Source: Trichopria drosophilae (taxonomy: Eukaryota; Arthropoda; Insecta; Hymenoptera; Diapriidae). Taken from it: a DNA stretch of 64,000 bases. The stretch lies in assembly GCA_030407085.1 (NCBI GenBank), contig CM059587.1, forward strand, positions 107,679,501 to 107,743,500. The letters are read 5' to 3'. Below are positions 1-12,909 of this stretch, one piece after another. The position numbers and the translations under genes were made by a program. The stretch's first letter is position 1, and the number at the start of each line of letters is the position of its first letter. Under the pieces are notes generated by a model. That model had not been told where the DNA came from. It searched no databases and saw nothing but the letters and a program-made list of their open reading frames with translations.

Positions 1-765
1 AGTCATCAATAAGATCTAAGGGTTTTATCCAAGAATAAAATTAATGATTTATGCCCAGATCTGACACGTTTTCTGGAATATTATTTCATATTATTCATCT
101 GTTCTGGATTCAAAAAGGTCTATAGTGAGTTAGTGATCAAGCTGACGGATAAGAAACCCTTTGAGTAAGATTAGACTTGTTTCAAGGCGATTAATATAAA
201 ATGGTCAAAAGATTCAGTCAAACCAGGAATAGAACCCGGAGCGTTAAAATTCATGATAAGGCATTAATATTATAAATATATAAAGTAAGAAGATGAGCTA
301 TTTTGATGACGTTTGATATCGTCACAGTCATTTTTCCGCAATATATGGAGCAAAATAGCATTTTGCGCATCGAGTATGAGGAATTATATTTATTGAGATA
401 GAAGTGCATAATTGTAATAAATAAATGATTTTTCAATCAACGTATTTATGAGTTCTTCATAACAAAAATTGTCAATTTGCAATTTTGTGAAACAAAATTT
501 TTAAACGGTTTCTCTCAAGATTTCTCGCAGTTAGAATTTAATCTAAATGCAAAAAGAAATGAGCTTGTATGAAAGGGTTAATTTTTACTTATATCAAGTG
601 CAATTTTGATATGAACAGAGAAAAATATCACTCCAAAAGTGTTATAATATATCTGTAAACATACGACTGAATCTCCATTCCGTAAAATTCAATGAGTTTC
701 TAATTTAAATGGCCATTTTTAATTAAATTAACTGACAACTTAAAAAGAACTAATTTAGGTTATTG

Positions 766-820
766 ATATTAAAATAAAATAATTAACGGCTTAGACCTAC
801 CAATTGCATTAGATGTTAAA

Positions 821-863
<43 letters not shown>

Positions 864-1240
864 TTTTGCATGTCTATATATATTTTTTACATATTATATA
901 TTGTTATATTAATTGTTCTTTCTTCCTTTAATTTATTATAATGCATGCTAACAAATCATATTTACACACCACTCTATTCCTAGTAACTGTCAAATCGAAA
1001 TTGTATCAACTTTATAGTTATTGAATATAATTTTATCTTTCCTATATTCTATTACCTTTTTTTCGTTGTTAATTTCATTACTAGTTGATATTACAAATAT
1101 TTCGATAAGGCCTAAACGTTTGTGAATCCGAGCAATTACGACGGAAGGTGTTTTAAATGTTTGTGGAATTTCCAAACTATGGCATTTTAACATCTAATGC
1201 AATTGGTAGGTCTAAGCCGTTAATTATTTTATTTTAATAT
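766..1240. mobile_element. 475 bp TIR element (MITE-like) with ~60 bp near-perfect terminal inverted repeats
   Basis: The left end (766-828) and the right end (about 1178-1240) are reverse complements over about 60 bases, sharing TTAACGGCTTAGACCTACCA and beyond. A (TA)n tract and a short minus-strand open frame (1193-990) lie between. A stretch near 1070-1110 recurs at about 49566-49605, so the interior belongs to a dispersed family. No target-site duplication could be fixed because the edges are AT-rich. The near identity of the arms suggests recent insertion or arm homogenisation. Confidence 0.75.
826..855. repeat. (TA)n microsatellite followed by a T run
   Basis: About fifteen TA units just inside the left arm of the 766-1240 element, then a run of T. 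Confidence 0.9.
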
Positions 1241-4215
1241 TTATATACACCTACGTTAAATCTATATTATTGTTACGTTATTGATGGTTAGAGAATCTTA
1301 TACAGTTATCTCTACAAATTTTTTTCTGCGGAAATTATGTGAATAATGTGTAATTCAATCCTAATTTTAAGAGAAAATGAATTCCAGCTATCAAAGGAGT
1401 GAAATATCATCATAAATAAGTAACTTATTTTTTATACGGAATGAATTTACACTCCTGTTTTTAATACCAGGATCTTAATTTTTCAGAGTGATAATGCATA
1501 AAGGTAGAGTGACTGATATTAAAAATGGAATTTTCTTTCTCAACAATGAATGACATTCACAAAGAAGTACAATCCTAATAGAGTAACTAATTGTTCTCAT
1601 AATAACTGCAGTGCATTGTTATTTGCAGAAATGTCAAGAATTTTTAATTAACAAATGGTCGATTACTATAAACATATTGAATTGATGCAAAAGCATCTAA
1701 TACTATTTCTCGACAGCTTTAATTAATAATTAAATCGTAAAATTGTTTCTTCGTTGTATCGGTCATCTGAAAAAAAAATAAAAAAACATTAACTGCGCAT
1801 ATATTTGGTTTTCGATAGAAAACACGTGCGATGGAAACAAACTTGTAAACATATAGTCGGGATTTGTATCCTTATCGAGACAGAATTCTGATATAAACGG
1901 ACTGCTTATATATTTTATTTGAAAGTTGATATTAATGGATTCGGTGCCCCTCTAGCGATAATGAGGGTTACTAACGCCTATTGTAGAAAAAATACGTTTC
2001 GTCGATTACGATGTCAAAAAAATTAACTCAAAATTTCGAAAAAATTATTTTGAACCTTTGAGGGGTGGTAGGGCATACATGACCCACCTCTTTTCTGTCT
2101 CAATTTTACCCCCTTATGGGACCCCAGCTTGATACAATGTCGATTAAATAATAAAGCTGATCCCTAAGCCAGTGGAGGAATGCTTGAAATAAGGGTCTAT
2201 ACATGTACATTGTCCATTTGATTGAACGATTTGTAAAGAAAGTTAACTAGCTCAGTTAATATTTTTTCAATACATTCTATAGGTGAAATCAATGTTTGGC
2301 ATTACATTGCCATTGAGTGAAGTTAAACTTTCTTTCTCTAGAAAGAACTTGACCTCACTACATGATTTCACTTTTTTTTTTTAAGAATAGCAGGGCAGCC
2401 TAATTTGTGTATCAAAAAGTACATTTTTGTAGAGTATTGCAATACTAGATATGTTTTCGACGTTATTAATGTGTTGGTATAGAAAATACACAAAAACGTT
2501 TGTGACAAAAATGTACTCTATCTTAATATAATATAATATAAAAATCTAATCTTACTGTTTATTACTAAGAAGCTGATTGTTGGAAAATGCTATTATAGAA
2601 AATTTACATATATATTTTTGCGAACAAATTTGTGACAAAGTTTATTTCTGCTGAATTTTTTTACACATCGTTATTTAATACGCTACAGCATACCTATACT
2701 TTTTAGACGCATATAAACTTACTAGTTATTAGCATTTAGAGCAAAAATTTTTTTTCATTCTATTTTATGTATATCGTAGTTATAAATAATATTAACAATT
2801 ATTTGTCAATCAATTCGACCTTGCAATTTGATTCACGCATCCTCCATATGCTTTTATGCAATTCTGTGCGCAAAGTGTGATTTTTTAAGTGTCACATTTT
2901 GTGTGTATGGAAAAAAAGTGGAAAACTAATTTCTCCTCACGTCGTCGCCGTAAGCTCTGGATAATGCTGTGAGCAGGACATTATTCGAGTTTATATGCTT
3001 ATGTTGCTGAAATCATTATTAGCGATCCGAAAATCATTAAAAACAAAATGTAGAAATAACCACTATTAATTGAAAATGTCAATTGCAAGTCACACTTGAG
3101 AATCGTGATCAACGATCAAAAAATTCTTAGATATCAACTTTCATAAAAATCAGTTTATATTTAATAAATTTTGTCTGACATTTTCAATTTCGATGTTGAA
3201 TAGTGATTAGCGGCCAAGAAAATATAGATACCAAATTTCATAAAAATCAATCAATAATTTAATTATATATCCGCGATATTGAATCTAAACCATTTCGAAT
3301 TTTGAAACTCTGGTCTCAAGATCAGGATCATAGCGACAAAAACGAATGAAATGTCAAATTCCTTAAAATACAATCATTATTTAAGAAATATATTCATTAT
3401 TTCAAATTTTGAAAATCAGTCCGCAGGATCGTGATCAACAACTTCAAAAATTCTAGATTACCTAGAATTTCAAAAATTTGTTCAGCTATGAATAACGTCA
3501 CCCTTATTGGGTTAAACGAAAGATGTTTCGATGATTTTGAGAACTATTTTGTCTTAATTTCTTGAAGTGAAATAAATATTGCAATCAAGATCAGGACATA
3601 TTGGTTAAGTGTGAATATATTTTAAAAAAGAATTATTATTTCTATTTTCCAAGGCATGTATTTAGCCCAGTACGACGTTTCATTGCGCATTTCATACTGA
3701 CTTTGGCACACATGTTTATCAATTACTGCAATGGCCAGCGATTGTAATTAGTTATTTAAATCTATGAAAGTATTTGGAAAATAAATAGTTACCTTGCGTC
3801 CTAGCATATGGGGCAAAAGTCGTGTAGTCTAACTGCAAGTGGCTGTATAAAATAACTGGATGTACAAATTTCCATGGTTCGAATAAATCATACATTGACG
3901 AAATTCGATAATGACCAATAGTAAAATGTCTGATTCTGATATTGGACGATGATGTTGAAGATGCTTTCAGATGATAATGATGATATTAGAGGAAGATATT
4001 TAAGAAAACGATAATATCCCTGAAACTTATAATTCTTGAAAAATTGTTTTCGTTATTAAAAATAATAATAATTTTCAATTGTTCCGCAATGCGATATTTA
4101 CTTTTATTGTATATACAATATGCAATATCTCTGAAATTTATAATTCTTACATTATAACATTTCTCTAACCGAAAACATCCGACGGGAAATTGCGTGAAAC
4201 ACACAGAAAATGTTA

Positions 4216-5439
4216 CCGTTAATTAGGGTAAAGTCGGCTATTTTTCATGGTTTTGTGCTTAAATCCTCATGAGAAAACTTAAAATAATTATTGGTATTTT
4301 TTAATATGTAAGCTCTAACTCCTCTGTTTTAAGATCTACGTAATAGAAAAGAAAATTACTTCTTAGAATTAACGGTATACACTATTTTGTCATCGCCGGC
4401 TTTTACCCCAAATGCGGGGAAAAGTCGGCTATCGCCATAGATCGGAAAAGTAAGCTATTGTGTTAAAACAAAACAATTTTCTAACACCATCAGAAATAAA
4501 ATATGGCCATCTCTTAAATTTCTAAGTGTGAAAACCGCTCTTTAACTCTTTGAGGCATAGTGGGACTGTCAGTGTCCCACCTGTAAATAATTTTCTTCAT
4601 GTAGGTAAATCAATATCTATTTCAATGATGGATTGAAATTTTGTACTCGGGGGTTTTCGAGGCCGCTACTTACGAATATGTTGTCAAAATCACAAAATTC
4701 AAAATGGCTGATCCAATATGGCAGACGAAAATCCAAAGCTTAATTCGATTTCGCTGAAACTCTGTACCTGGGAGTTTTCGGGGCCGCTGATTAAGAATAT
4801 GTCGTCAGATTTTCGTAATTCAAAATGACGGATGAAATGTGGCTGGGACAAAATCTGAAATTTGATTAGATTTACATGAAAATTGGTACTGAGGGGTTTT
4901 CAATGCCGCTGATTATGTTGATTACATTGATTTTTGACGTCTCTCTGCTTCACGTATTGCATTCTGTAATTGTTCCATTGAATATTTGAACAATCTAGAA
5001 GAATCCGCCTTTGTTTTATAAATTCGCCCCATGGCCGACTTTTCCCTACAAATGTTAGATTTTTAGAGAAACCGATATTTTGCAATATCTAATGATCATA
5101 TCGAGGTCATTTTTGATCGTAAATTAGGTTAGAGGTATAGGCTATGCGATACACAGTTTGATTTTACATAAAAAAATTTGTACAATTATTTACAAGTGCT
5201 TTTTTCACACTACTTACTTTAGAGGCTAAATATACAGTCCCACATAAACGACGTTTTTATTCAAACTTATCGATGAATTTGAGTCAAATAAACTGCAAAT
5301 GAAAGTTTAACATTCCTACTAACTAAAACAATTGCGCATCTTCGACTTTTATCTCTAGAAAAAGGATAATTAAATATTTTAAAATAGGTTATCGAATGGC
5401 CGACTTTTCCTGTCAAGCCGACTTTACCCCAATTTACGG
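4216..5439. mobile_element. TA-flanked TIR element, ~1.2 kb, non-autonomous
   Basis: Left terminus CCGTTAATTAGGGTAAAGTC and the reverse complement of the right terminus, CCGTAAATTGGGGTAAAGTC, match over about 22 of 24 bases. Both are flanked by TA, as for Tc1/mariner-type insertions. The words 'aaagtcggct' and 'ccgacttttcc' recur inside, for example near 4430 and 5035. The interior also holds a hairpin around 4563-4580 (GTGGGACTGTCAGTGTCCCAC) and diverged copies of a motif like AAAATGGCGGATCCA (4700-4850). No transposase frame remains; a 61-codon minus frame (5085-4900) is unrecognised. Confidence 0.7.
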
Positions 5440-7248
5440 TACTAAAATATTTGGAACTCTTAACAAATTAGCCAACAAAATGTCGACAATATTTGACATG
5501 TTGATTACCGATTCAATATTATATTCGAAATATAAAACATGGAAGAATGCGTATTAGGTCCATATAAAAGGATCTTTCACGGCAATTTTCTTGATTCTGA
5601 CTTTTAATTGAAAGTTTAGTAAAAGGCGTTGATGGTTTTTGAGAATTACGAAATCATCTCCGATGGATCAGGTGTTTCCATTTGATGAATATTACGACTA
5701 TTTTGATGTATATAATCCGTTAAATCCACTCATTATGTTTTCAATATAAGATAAGTAAATACATTGCAACAAAATGTGAATAAGGAACAGCAAACAATTT
5801 TAACACCTGTTTGAAAAACAGTTCGAAGAAATAACAGTATAATACTTACTCGTAAAGTCAAAATACGGATTGCTCAATGCTCATTGCAAAATCCCCCGAA
5901 TAATTATGATCTGAGAAAACCGGTATAATGATACCATTCTTCTGAATAATCCAGTAATTCCACTTTATCTGTCTGTGAATACTTGAATTTAATACTCAGG
6001 TAGGTTGATGCATTTACTTGAATAAATGTCACGAATTGAATACTATCTAGATTAACAGACTTCGATATGACAAATTTATCCATTCTGATAAAACGATCGC
6101 ATAAAAAATTAAACTAAAAAATACTACAAAAAACTACAAAAATGAATACAGTGGGGAGAAAACAACAAAAGTATGTACATAATTGTTCCACAAAGTGTTC
6201 TTTAAAATCATCAGTAAGATATCCATCCAAACCCAAACTGACAATAGATCTCTGTATCGAGATTTGCTCTCGGACGATCGACTCACGACAATACAAAAGG
6301 TATAGTGAAAATTGGTAAGAGAGAGATCCGTTGAATTTTTTTCAATGCTTTACCCATACGAAACACGCAAGGTGCCACAAGGAAGTGTGAGGATCGACGC
6401 GATCAAATTCGAAATGCTTGGTGCAGCTGCCAGGGTTTTTTTTCTTCCCCACAGGGAGGACGTCCAAGTTTTAGGTTTTTGCTTCTTCTGTCTCTTTTCT
6501 TTCATAGGATCGAATTCTAGGCATTTTCATCGACGTGTTGCGGACAATAACCATTCCTTCTATGATGAATTCACACAATAAACGTCACGAATACGTACCT
6601 TTGTTTTCTTCGTTTTGATCGATAGAAATCAGATTTTCTTCTCACCCACGGTTACGTTTTTTTTATTTCATTCGCTTGGCAATGTATCAAATGAAAAGAA
6701 TGAAGAATACGGCAACGGGTTTTTATAAATTTTAGGAAATGGGTGTAATTTTGGTAAATAAGTAACAAATAGATTCGAAGGATACTACTTAATGTTTATT
6801 ATAACCTCCACTTACATTATACAATATTTATAGATTATTTGCTCCGCTCGGACTATGATATTCGGGTAACCGGTAAAGCTATTAATGTATATTGTAACAA
6901 TAGAAATACAAAGGTTACACGTTGTACGAAAGGAGAACATTGTTGAGAAACTTCCACGCGATCCAATTTTATCAAAATAAGATCCAATCGACGTTTTCGT
7001 TCCGCTGAGTACATCGAAATAATCTTTTCCGGAAAGTTTGAAGACCTCGAAAAACACAAAGAACAAAAATCACCTACATTGCGGTGGTCAAGGAGCGATG
7101 AAAGTTTCCAAATCTGTTTTCCGATTATTCTTTTGCCTTATGACAATCATAAATAAATAGGCGACAACCGCTCACTAAACTCTCTAAGAATGTCCGAAGC
7201 TCTCGCTTTCCATCGTCGTTGAGAAACATGTCAAAGAATTTCAAATTT

Positions 7249-7364
7249 TTTATTGTTTTCGAAATATACATTGTTTCTTATAATAACTCAACAATTTCGA
7301 GGCGATGAAAAAATAAAAGGCTGGCCAGGGACGCAACGAAAACTACGAAACTTCCAATTTTATT
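7249..7364 (-). other. Candidate polyadenylation signals downstream of the Sox stop
   Basis: Reading the minus strand past the stop at 8322, the first canonical AATAAA hexamers noticed are at 7364-7359 and 7254-7249. Use of these would give a 3' UTR of roughly 1 kb. Such hexamers are common in AT-rich DNA, so this is a pointer, not a call of the transcript end. Confidence 0.25.
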
Positions 7365-7794
7365 TACAACGAAACGAAAAATGAAACGCTAACCACTTCA
7401 CCTATCGACATGGAACATCGACGACTGAAACAAAAATAAAAAGTCATATCGAGGTGCTACGAAGCCGCGTAAACGATGTCAGTGGTCGGCGCACATTCGA
7501 AACTCGCGAAAACACTAGTGGCCAACTTGACTCGTTCGGCATATTTCCGTCCAAACTTTCGCGAGTTTCTTATACTGCGCTATTTACAAGAGCGTTGCTT
7601 ATGTACATGTCTACTTATTTATATAATGCTCGAACCTCCATCGGAAGCGACTCACGGAGAGAAATACAAAGAGACGTTAAAAAATTACGATAATATATGG
7701 GACTTCGAAACATTACAAAATCATAAAATAGGAACGATTTCAAAATTGTGTAGGTTAGAATATTCGATCGCAAGACGTATCACTTAAGTGTGTT

Positions 7795-7969
7795 CCAATC
7801 ACTTCACCTTCTTAGGTCGGCTGTCATTCCTGCCAACTCAGTTGCTCCGTGCTATTTCTAATTTTCTCCTCGATTTTTTTTTGAAAGAGAAGAACATAAA
7901 AGTTCACTATAAGAAAAAATATTACCAGTAACTCTTTTTCTTATAGTGATCAGAGGGTGAAGTGATTGG
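7795..7969. mobile_element. 175 bp hairpin element (small MITE)
   Basis: Begins CCAATCACTTCACC and ends GGTGAAGTGATTGG. A second inner inverted pair (cactataagaaaaa and tttttcttatagtg, about 7902-7948) forms a nested stem. There is no open frame. It lies in the likely 3' UTR or just 3' of the Sox gene, so it could be transcribed in that mRNA. Confidence 0.65.
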
Positions 7970-8321
7970 ATAGATCTGCAAAAACTATTTTCGAATTCAC
8001 CAGACCTGGGAAGATGCCAATAGTTTCCAGTTCTGGTGTATTTTTGACGTGTTGGGTTGAAAATAAGCCATGTGATCTATATTAAATATAAGTTCGGCCG
8101 TGAAATTGAAGGTTGAGTTATATTTTACCGCTTACATGGCGCAGATGAAGTTGCAATATTCCATTAAGGTAATTCGTTAACATCTTCGAAAGGTCTAGTT
8201 AAAAAAAATCGTTGTTTTCATTTTTGTGTCTAACATTCTTCTTGGCGAAAGAGTAACGTCCCCATTCTCATCGCATTCGATGCTGCGCGAAGTCGGTTCA
8301 GAGCTAGGCTCTATCAGTGGG

Positions 8322-8873
8322 TCAGATGAAGAGTGCAACTGGCCGACGGAATTCGTTTCCTTGCATAGGCGCTGTCTGGTACCCAGCATACTGGCCCATT
8401 TGCGGTGCCAGTAGACCCCCTTGTACCTGACTCTGATAATAGGGCGTGAGACTATTGGCTCCTGGACTTGCCGCCGACGAGGTCGAGGTTGACGTTGAAC
8501 TGGCACTAGACGATCCCAGGTCGTTTCTTCCATCATTGGACTTAATCACGTCTGGAGATTCGGCTGCGGGTGATCGGCTCGTGGAACCGGCTCCAATAGG
8601 GCTGGATTCTTCGTAGAGTTTGTTCGGTTCATAACTACCTCTGGCGTAATCTGTTATTAGCTTTGGATCCATGTAATGTTTGGTGGACTGTTCTAAATAC
8701 GCTTTTGTGGTAGCATCTAGGTAACGACTGTCCAAGTAACCTTTGGCACTTGAATCAAGGTACTTTGGATCTGAGTACATGCTCATCGTTAATGTACTTG
8801 GTGGCATATATGCAGCACGGTACTTGTGCTCAGCCTCCATCGAGTACTTCATGGCATCCATCGAACTTACGAC
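8322..8873 (-). CDS. Sox21b: Sox21-like exon 5: C-terminal region and stop
   Basis: Encodes residues 207-389 and a TGA stop at 8324-8322. The acceptor is a pyrimidine-rich stretch ending TTGCAG at 8876-8874, and the exon opens in phase 0 with VVSSMDAMKYSMEAEHKY. Residues 239-275 carry five spaced Tyr-Leu-Asp-like triplets (YLD 244, 252 and 257; YLE 265; YMD 273). Residues 303-314 are rich in Ser-Pro, and 326-342 form a Ser/Thr/Ala tract. The end is Gln/Tyr/Met-rich and closes with FRRPVALFI. There is no DNA-binding domain here; in SoxB2 proteins this part serves transcriptional regulation, often repression. A second open frame overlaps the 3' half (8536-8195) but has no support beyond being open. 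The stop choice is supported by the conserved-looking RRP-hydrophobic terminus. Confidence 0.9.
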   Translation of the reverse strand, partial: VVSSMDAMKYSMEAEHKYRAAYMPPSTLTMSMYSDPKYLDSSAKGYLDSRYLDATTKAYLEQSTKHYMDPKLITDYARGSYEPNKLYEESSPIGAGSTSRSPAAESPDVIKSNDGRNDLGSSSASSTSTSTSSAASPGANSLTPYYQSQVQGGLLAPQMGQYAGYQTAPMQGNEFRRPVALFI

Positions 8874-10539
8874 CTGCAACACAACAAAAACGTTGATATG
8901 TTAAGTATTGCAAAGTAAAATGTTGAAGGTAATTTAATCAGTAATGAGATATTTGTAAAAGAGTTTAATGTTAGTAAGTTACGGAAATACCCAAAGCAAC
9001 ATACAGCTGTGTTCTTAATTTCTGTTCGCAATATAAAATACCTGACCATATAAATTGAATGATTAATGACGGTTGATTAAAATTTGCATTTCGAATGATG
9101 CATTGTCAACAATAAATTCGAATAATAAAATTAACATTCATAGCCTAGAAATCGATTTGGTGATTCCTTCCAAACTGTACAATAATTAAAACAACTTCGT
9201 AAAATACGATTCGTAACAAGAAATTAATTCTGAAATTTATCTATAAATTATTCCTAAGCTTCCGAGCCTCGATTCGCGCGTTGAAAATTATGCGGATGGC
9301 GTGTGTTGCTCTGGTGTCGCAATCTTACTTATGCATACACCTGGATTAACGTGAAATTGACACCTGCGTGCTTGTTCGTGGCTTTCAAAAGCTCTTTTTC
9401 ATTTTCCACAAAGCGAATTTACGAATACATCGAACGTAAAACATCGAAATTTTGCGATATCCATATTAAAAACAACATAACAGGTTTATTACTGGAATGC
9501 AAATAAATATGAATGTTGTTTTTAAAGACTAATGTATATTTCGTTAAATCATCGATCAAAGCGACATCGAACAGTTGGTCGAATATTAAATTAGGGACGA
9601 AGCTCCTTGTCTTCTGCAAAATTTCAGCCTTCACGAGATAATTAAACACGCCCCTTTCCAACGGCATTTACGCTACTGAAATCTTCGGCCGGTTCTTCAG
9701 TCGAAGGTCGAAAATTTTAAATGACGTTATAAAAAAGACAAAACGCAGGGAACGAACGGAATGGTCTGAAATGCTGAGCAATTACTTTAAATCATATAAC
9801 CACATTTCAAACTGACGGAGGTAGCAAACGGGAGTTATTTATTTTAATCAATTCTTAAGTTTAAGATTGCGTTTTTATTTGATAAAAAGGTACGAAATAT
9901 ATTGTTGGATGATAGGTACCATTTTTGTTAACCAAGTAATTTCGTTTGAAACCACGTAGACCTAGTATTCAGAAAATTGTAGAAAAACTTTCTGAACCTT
10001 TGGACGTCTGAATCTTTAAAGCGGGAATGATATAAGTTTTTATCAATTCAGAAAAAGGAAGGTATTATTGAAACGCTCCAATTTGATTAGATCAAATAAC
10101 ATTACCTAACCAATCGCCATTATCTAATGAGAAGAGGTCTTGAATGATTCTAAATATGTATGATGTTTGATTTTCATGATTATTTCATTTTAAGTTCCTA
10201 TTGAACCAACTGGTGTATTGGAGGAAATGGGCTCAACTATGAAATCAAATTTCCATTTCATTCCATCAGTTGATGAGTGATTTTACGTGATCAATTAGTT
10301 TTCAATGAACTATTGCTTAATAGTATTGTGTCATGCAATTCTTTTAGCAAATTCGTGAAATGGATTTGGAACTGTTTTAGCTCATTGTAGCAGGAACTGA
10401 AATAATACAGTAGCCAGGAACAAAACAAATTATGCTAAGCAAGTGGTAAAATCTTGAGAAAGATTTGTCGTGTGAATCGACTTAGCATCTGGGTAACCTT
10501 GTGCATTATAAATAACAATGTTATGATTATTATATTATT

Positions 10540-11720
10540 ATATATTACAATTAACTTAAATTGAAGCAATAGAAATTACATCTAGAGACACAATTATTAA
10601 AAATGCTTGCATGACGCATCCTTCAATCACTATGTTTTGTGGCTTGATTAAATATTTTACAGTATTTTACATCATATTGAAGCCGTTCTTTTGTTTTGTA
10701 GAAGATGGGAGCAAAGCGATTGCTACCAGCAAATGATATCCTGATGGTATTTTGCCAATTGAATAAAAATGCTTCATTGGAGTGATCAAGCAGGAACAGT
10801 AAACATGTTTTACCTTTGAAATCTAATAATATCGTCTACGTTTGATCAGTTGCGAAATGGTATCTGCCATGTTTACAACATGACTTGTAAATCAATTAAG
10901 TATCATCTAGGATTACTCCTAGATGTGAAAACTTGCGAAGAATTGGTCCTAATTTGGTCCATTAAACAACCTAAGCTAACCTAACCTAATCTAACCTAAC
11001 CTAACCTAACCTCACAATTAAACAATGGACCAAATTAGATTGCAACAAATGAGATGAAATTTGAAAAATACGTATGAAAGATAAACACTTGGTCAAAGTC
11101 TTCAGCTATTCTCTTATTTCGCTCAACTATCCAACGATACTTTTTGATCAGTTTGCAGGTACTCTTTTCCAATGAAAGATAGGAGAGCAAAGCTATATCT
11201 TTTATCTGATGGTGTTATGATGTTTTCTCTGCAGAATAAAAATCCAGGGTTGGAGTGAAGAGTTTGGAAAAACTCAAACTGTTCTTTAATGGAAATAATA
11301 CTCGTGGTTACTAGATGGAAACCAATTCTTAAAAAGGCCAAGAGTTGATATTCAGGAGAAAGTCATCAATGATATCTAGTGCTTTTTAAGTAATCAAGGG
11401 ATGTAATTTGACCGGAGAATCGTAGTGGTATGAAGTAACTAATAAGGATTATTCCAAGACGTTCATACTTATGAATAATCGAATCTGATAAGTAACTGAC
11501 CACAATTTGGATGGAGTCAAATTTGAAAAATAAGAGAGGCATCTGGACGAGATACAATTATTAAAAATTCTTTGAATGTCCAATTCTTCAGGCATTCTCT
11601 TCTGTAGGTTGACCGAATATCAAACGGTATTTTTTATCAGATTCCAGGCATTCTTTCGCGATGAAAGAGAGGAGCGCAAAGCGATCGCGGTCCGATCAAA
11701 TTCTCGCGCTCGACGTGCGA
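10540..11720. repeat. Diverged tandem duplication, ~480-500 bp units
   Basis: Three blocks share an ordered series of words. 'acaattattaaaaat' occurs near 10590 and 11550; a phrase like 'gagcaaagcgat' near 10710, 11172 (gagcaaagctat) and 11670 (gcgcaaagcgat); and 'aataaaaatgcttcattggagtga' near 10765 resembles 'aataaaaatccagggttggagtga' near 11236. The units are too diverged to be recent. No coding frame is shared. Confidence 0.5.
10968..11012. repeat. Interstitial TTAGG-type array (CCTAA on the plus strand)
   Basis: About nine units of AACCT with single variants (aagct, aatct). This is the ancestral arthropod telomere unit, found here inside an intron; similar short runs occur at 12255, 13626 and 51050. 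Confidence 0.85.
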
Positions 11721-12909
11721 AAGGTTATAAATCCCAACCGCGAGAGCGAGAAGGAATAAAAGTAGCGAGGGAGGCATATTCCTAATTCTATAATTCGTGG
11801 CGAGGCCGTGGGTTCTTTGTCGGGTCGTTAAGCGGCTTTGTTCGGATGATTTACACCAGTCTTAGGACCTTTCGCTCTTTACTCGCTCCTCCGTCCAATT
11901 GATTATCTCTCGGGTTTCGCTCTCTCGCGACCTCGGGATTTTTTCGCGTGGCCATCAGCATGTATGTACCCTTTCCTTTTTGTCACCTATTCAAATTTTA
12001 TATTATGTGCATATTAAACGATATTGGCGGTCATTTCTTCAACGGTCCACGTTAATTATCGCATCTTTCTGCGAATTGATTCTATAAATGCATTTTTTGT
12101 ATTCCGAAATTATAACCGTGGTACAGAAGAATTTCGAATGTCAGACCACTGAATTCAGGTGGAAAAATTATCATCAGATTATTGCCTGCGTATTTGTTGA
12201 ATATCGACTTTTTAATGTAACTGTAATATACAATATTTAAAACCACCCCTGGAATAGGTTAGGTTAGGCTCCTTGAAACGATAATTTCTAAAAGCCATTA
12301 TCAACTTATTGTGATTTTAAAAATTGACTTCATAAAGAAGTTTTCTTAAAAATATACCTTTAAAGTCAGAGTTCCTTTCTGAGACGCTAGGTGGAGTTGG
12401 AATCCATAAATGGACGGGTGCGACGTTCACTTCACAACCGATTGATAACATATTGTGAACCAATCAGTGCTTTTGCGACATTAAGAGGAGCAATTGATTT
12501 GACATTTTCTGTTTAATTATTTGTGATCTTTCTTCTACTTGCAATAGTTTTTATCCAAACCGTTATAATATATAACAGGTCTTACAAAACTCTTAAAATC
12601 GATGTTTAATTCTCCTTAAAGGTCACTTTAAGGGCTCTTCCTCAATATTACTTCAGACAGTTTTTAATTTGGGACATCTTAAAGAGCTCTTAAAGAAATG
12701 CAGAGTCAAAATTCCTGAAGTGCTAATTTGCTGCATTCATTTGAAAATTTTAAAATGGGTATCGATTCGTTTTAAAATTCCCTATCCAATGAATTTTGAC
12801 CGAAGTTGCTTAAATATTTAAAACATTTTTTATTTTTAAATATAATAATTAATTTTGCGATAACACTGACTAAATTTAAACAATTATAATTTTCTATTAT
12901 TTCAATTAA

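Larger units (their letters stand above)
1..7248. other. 3' flank of the Sox gene, no gene recognised
   Basis: AT-rich sequence with only short open frames, none with a recognisable domain or splice-consistent partner. It contains two TIR elements (766-1240 and 4216-5439) and short palindromes such as 2315-2360. 1-765 and 1241-4215 show nothing else that can be named; 5440-7248 likewise. Confidence 0.6.
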
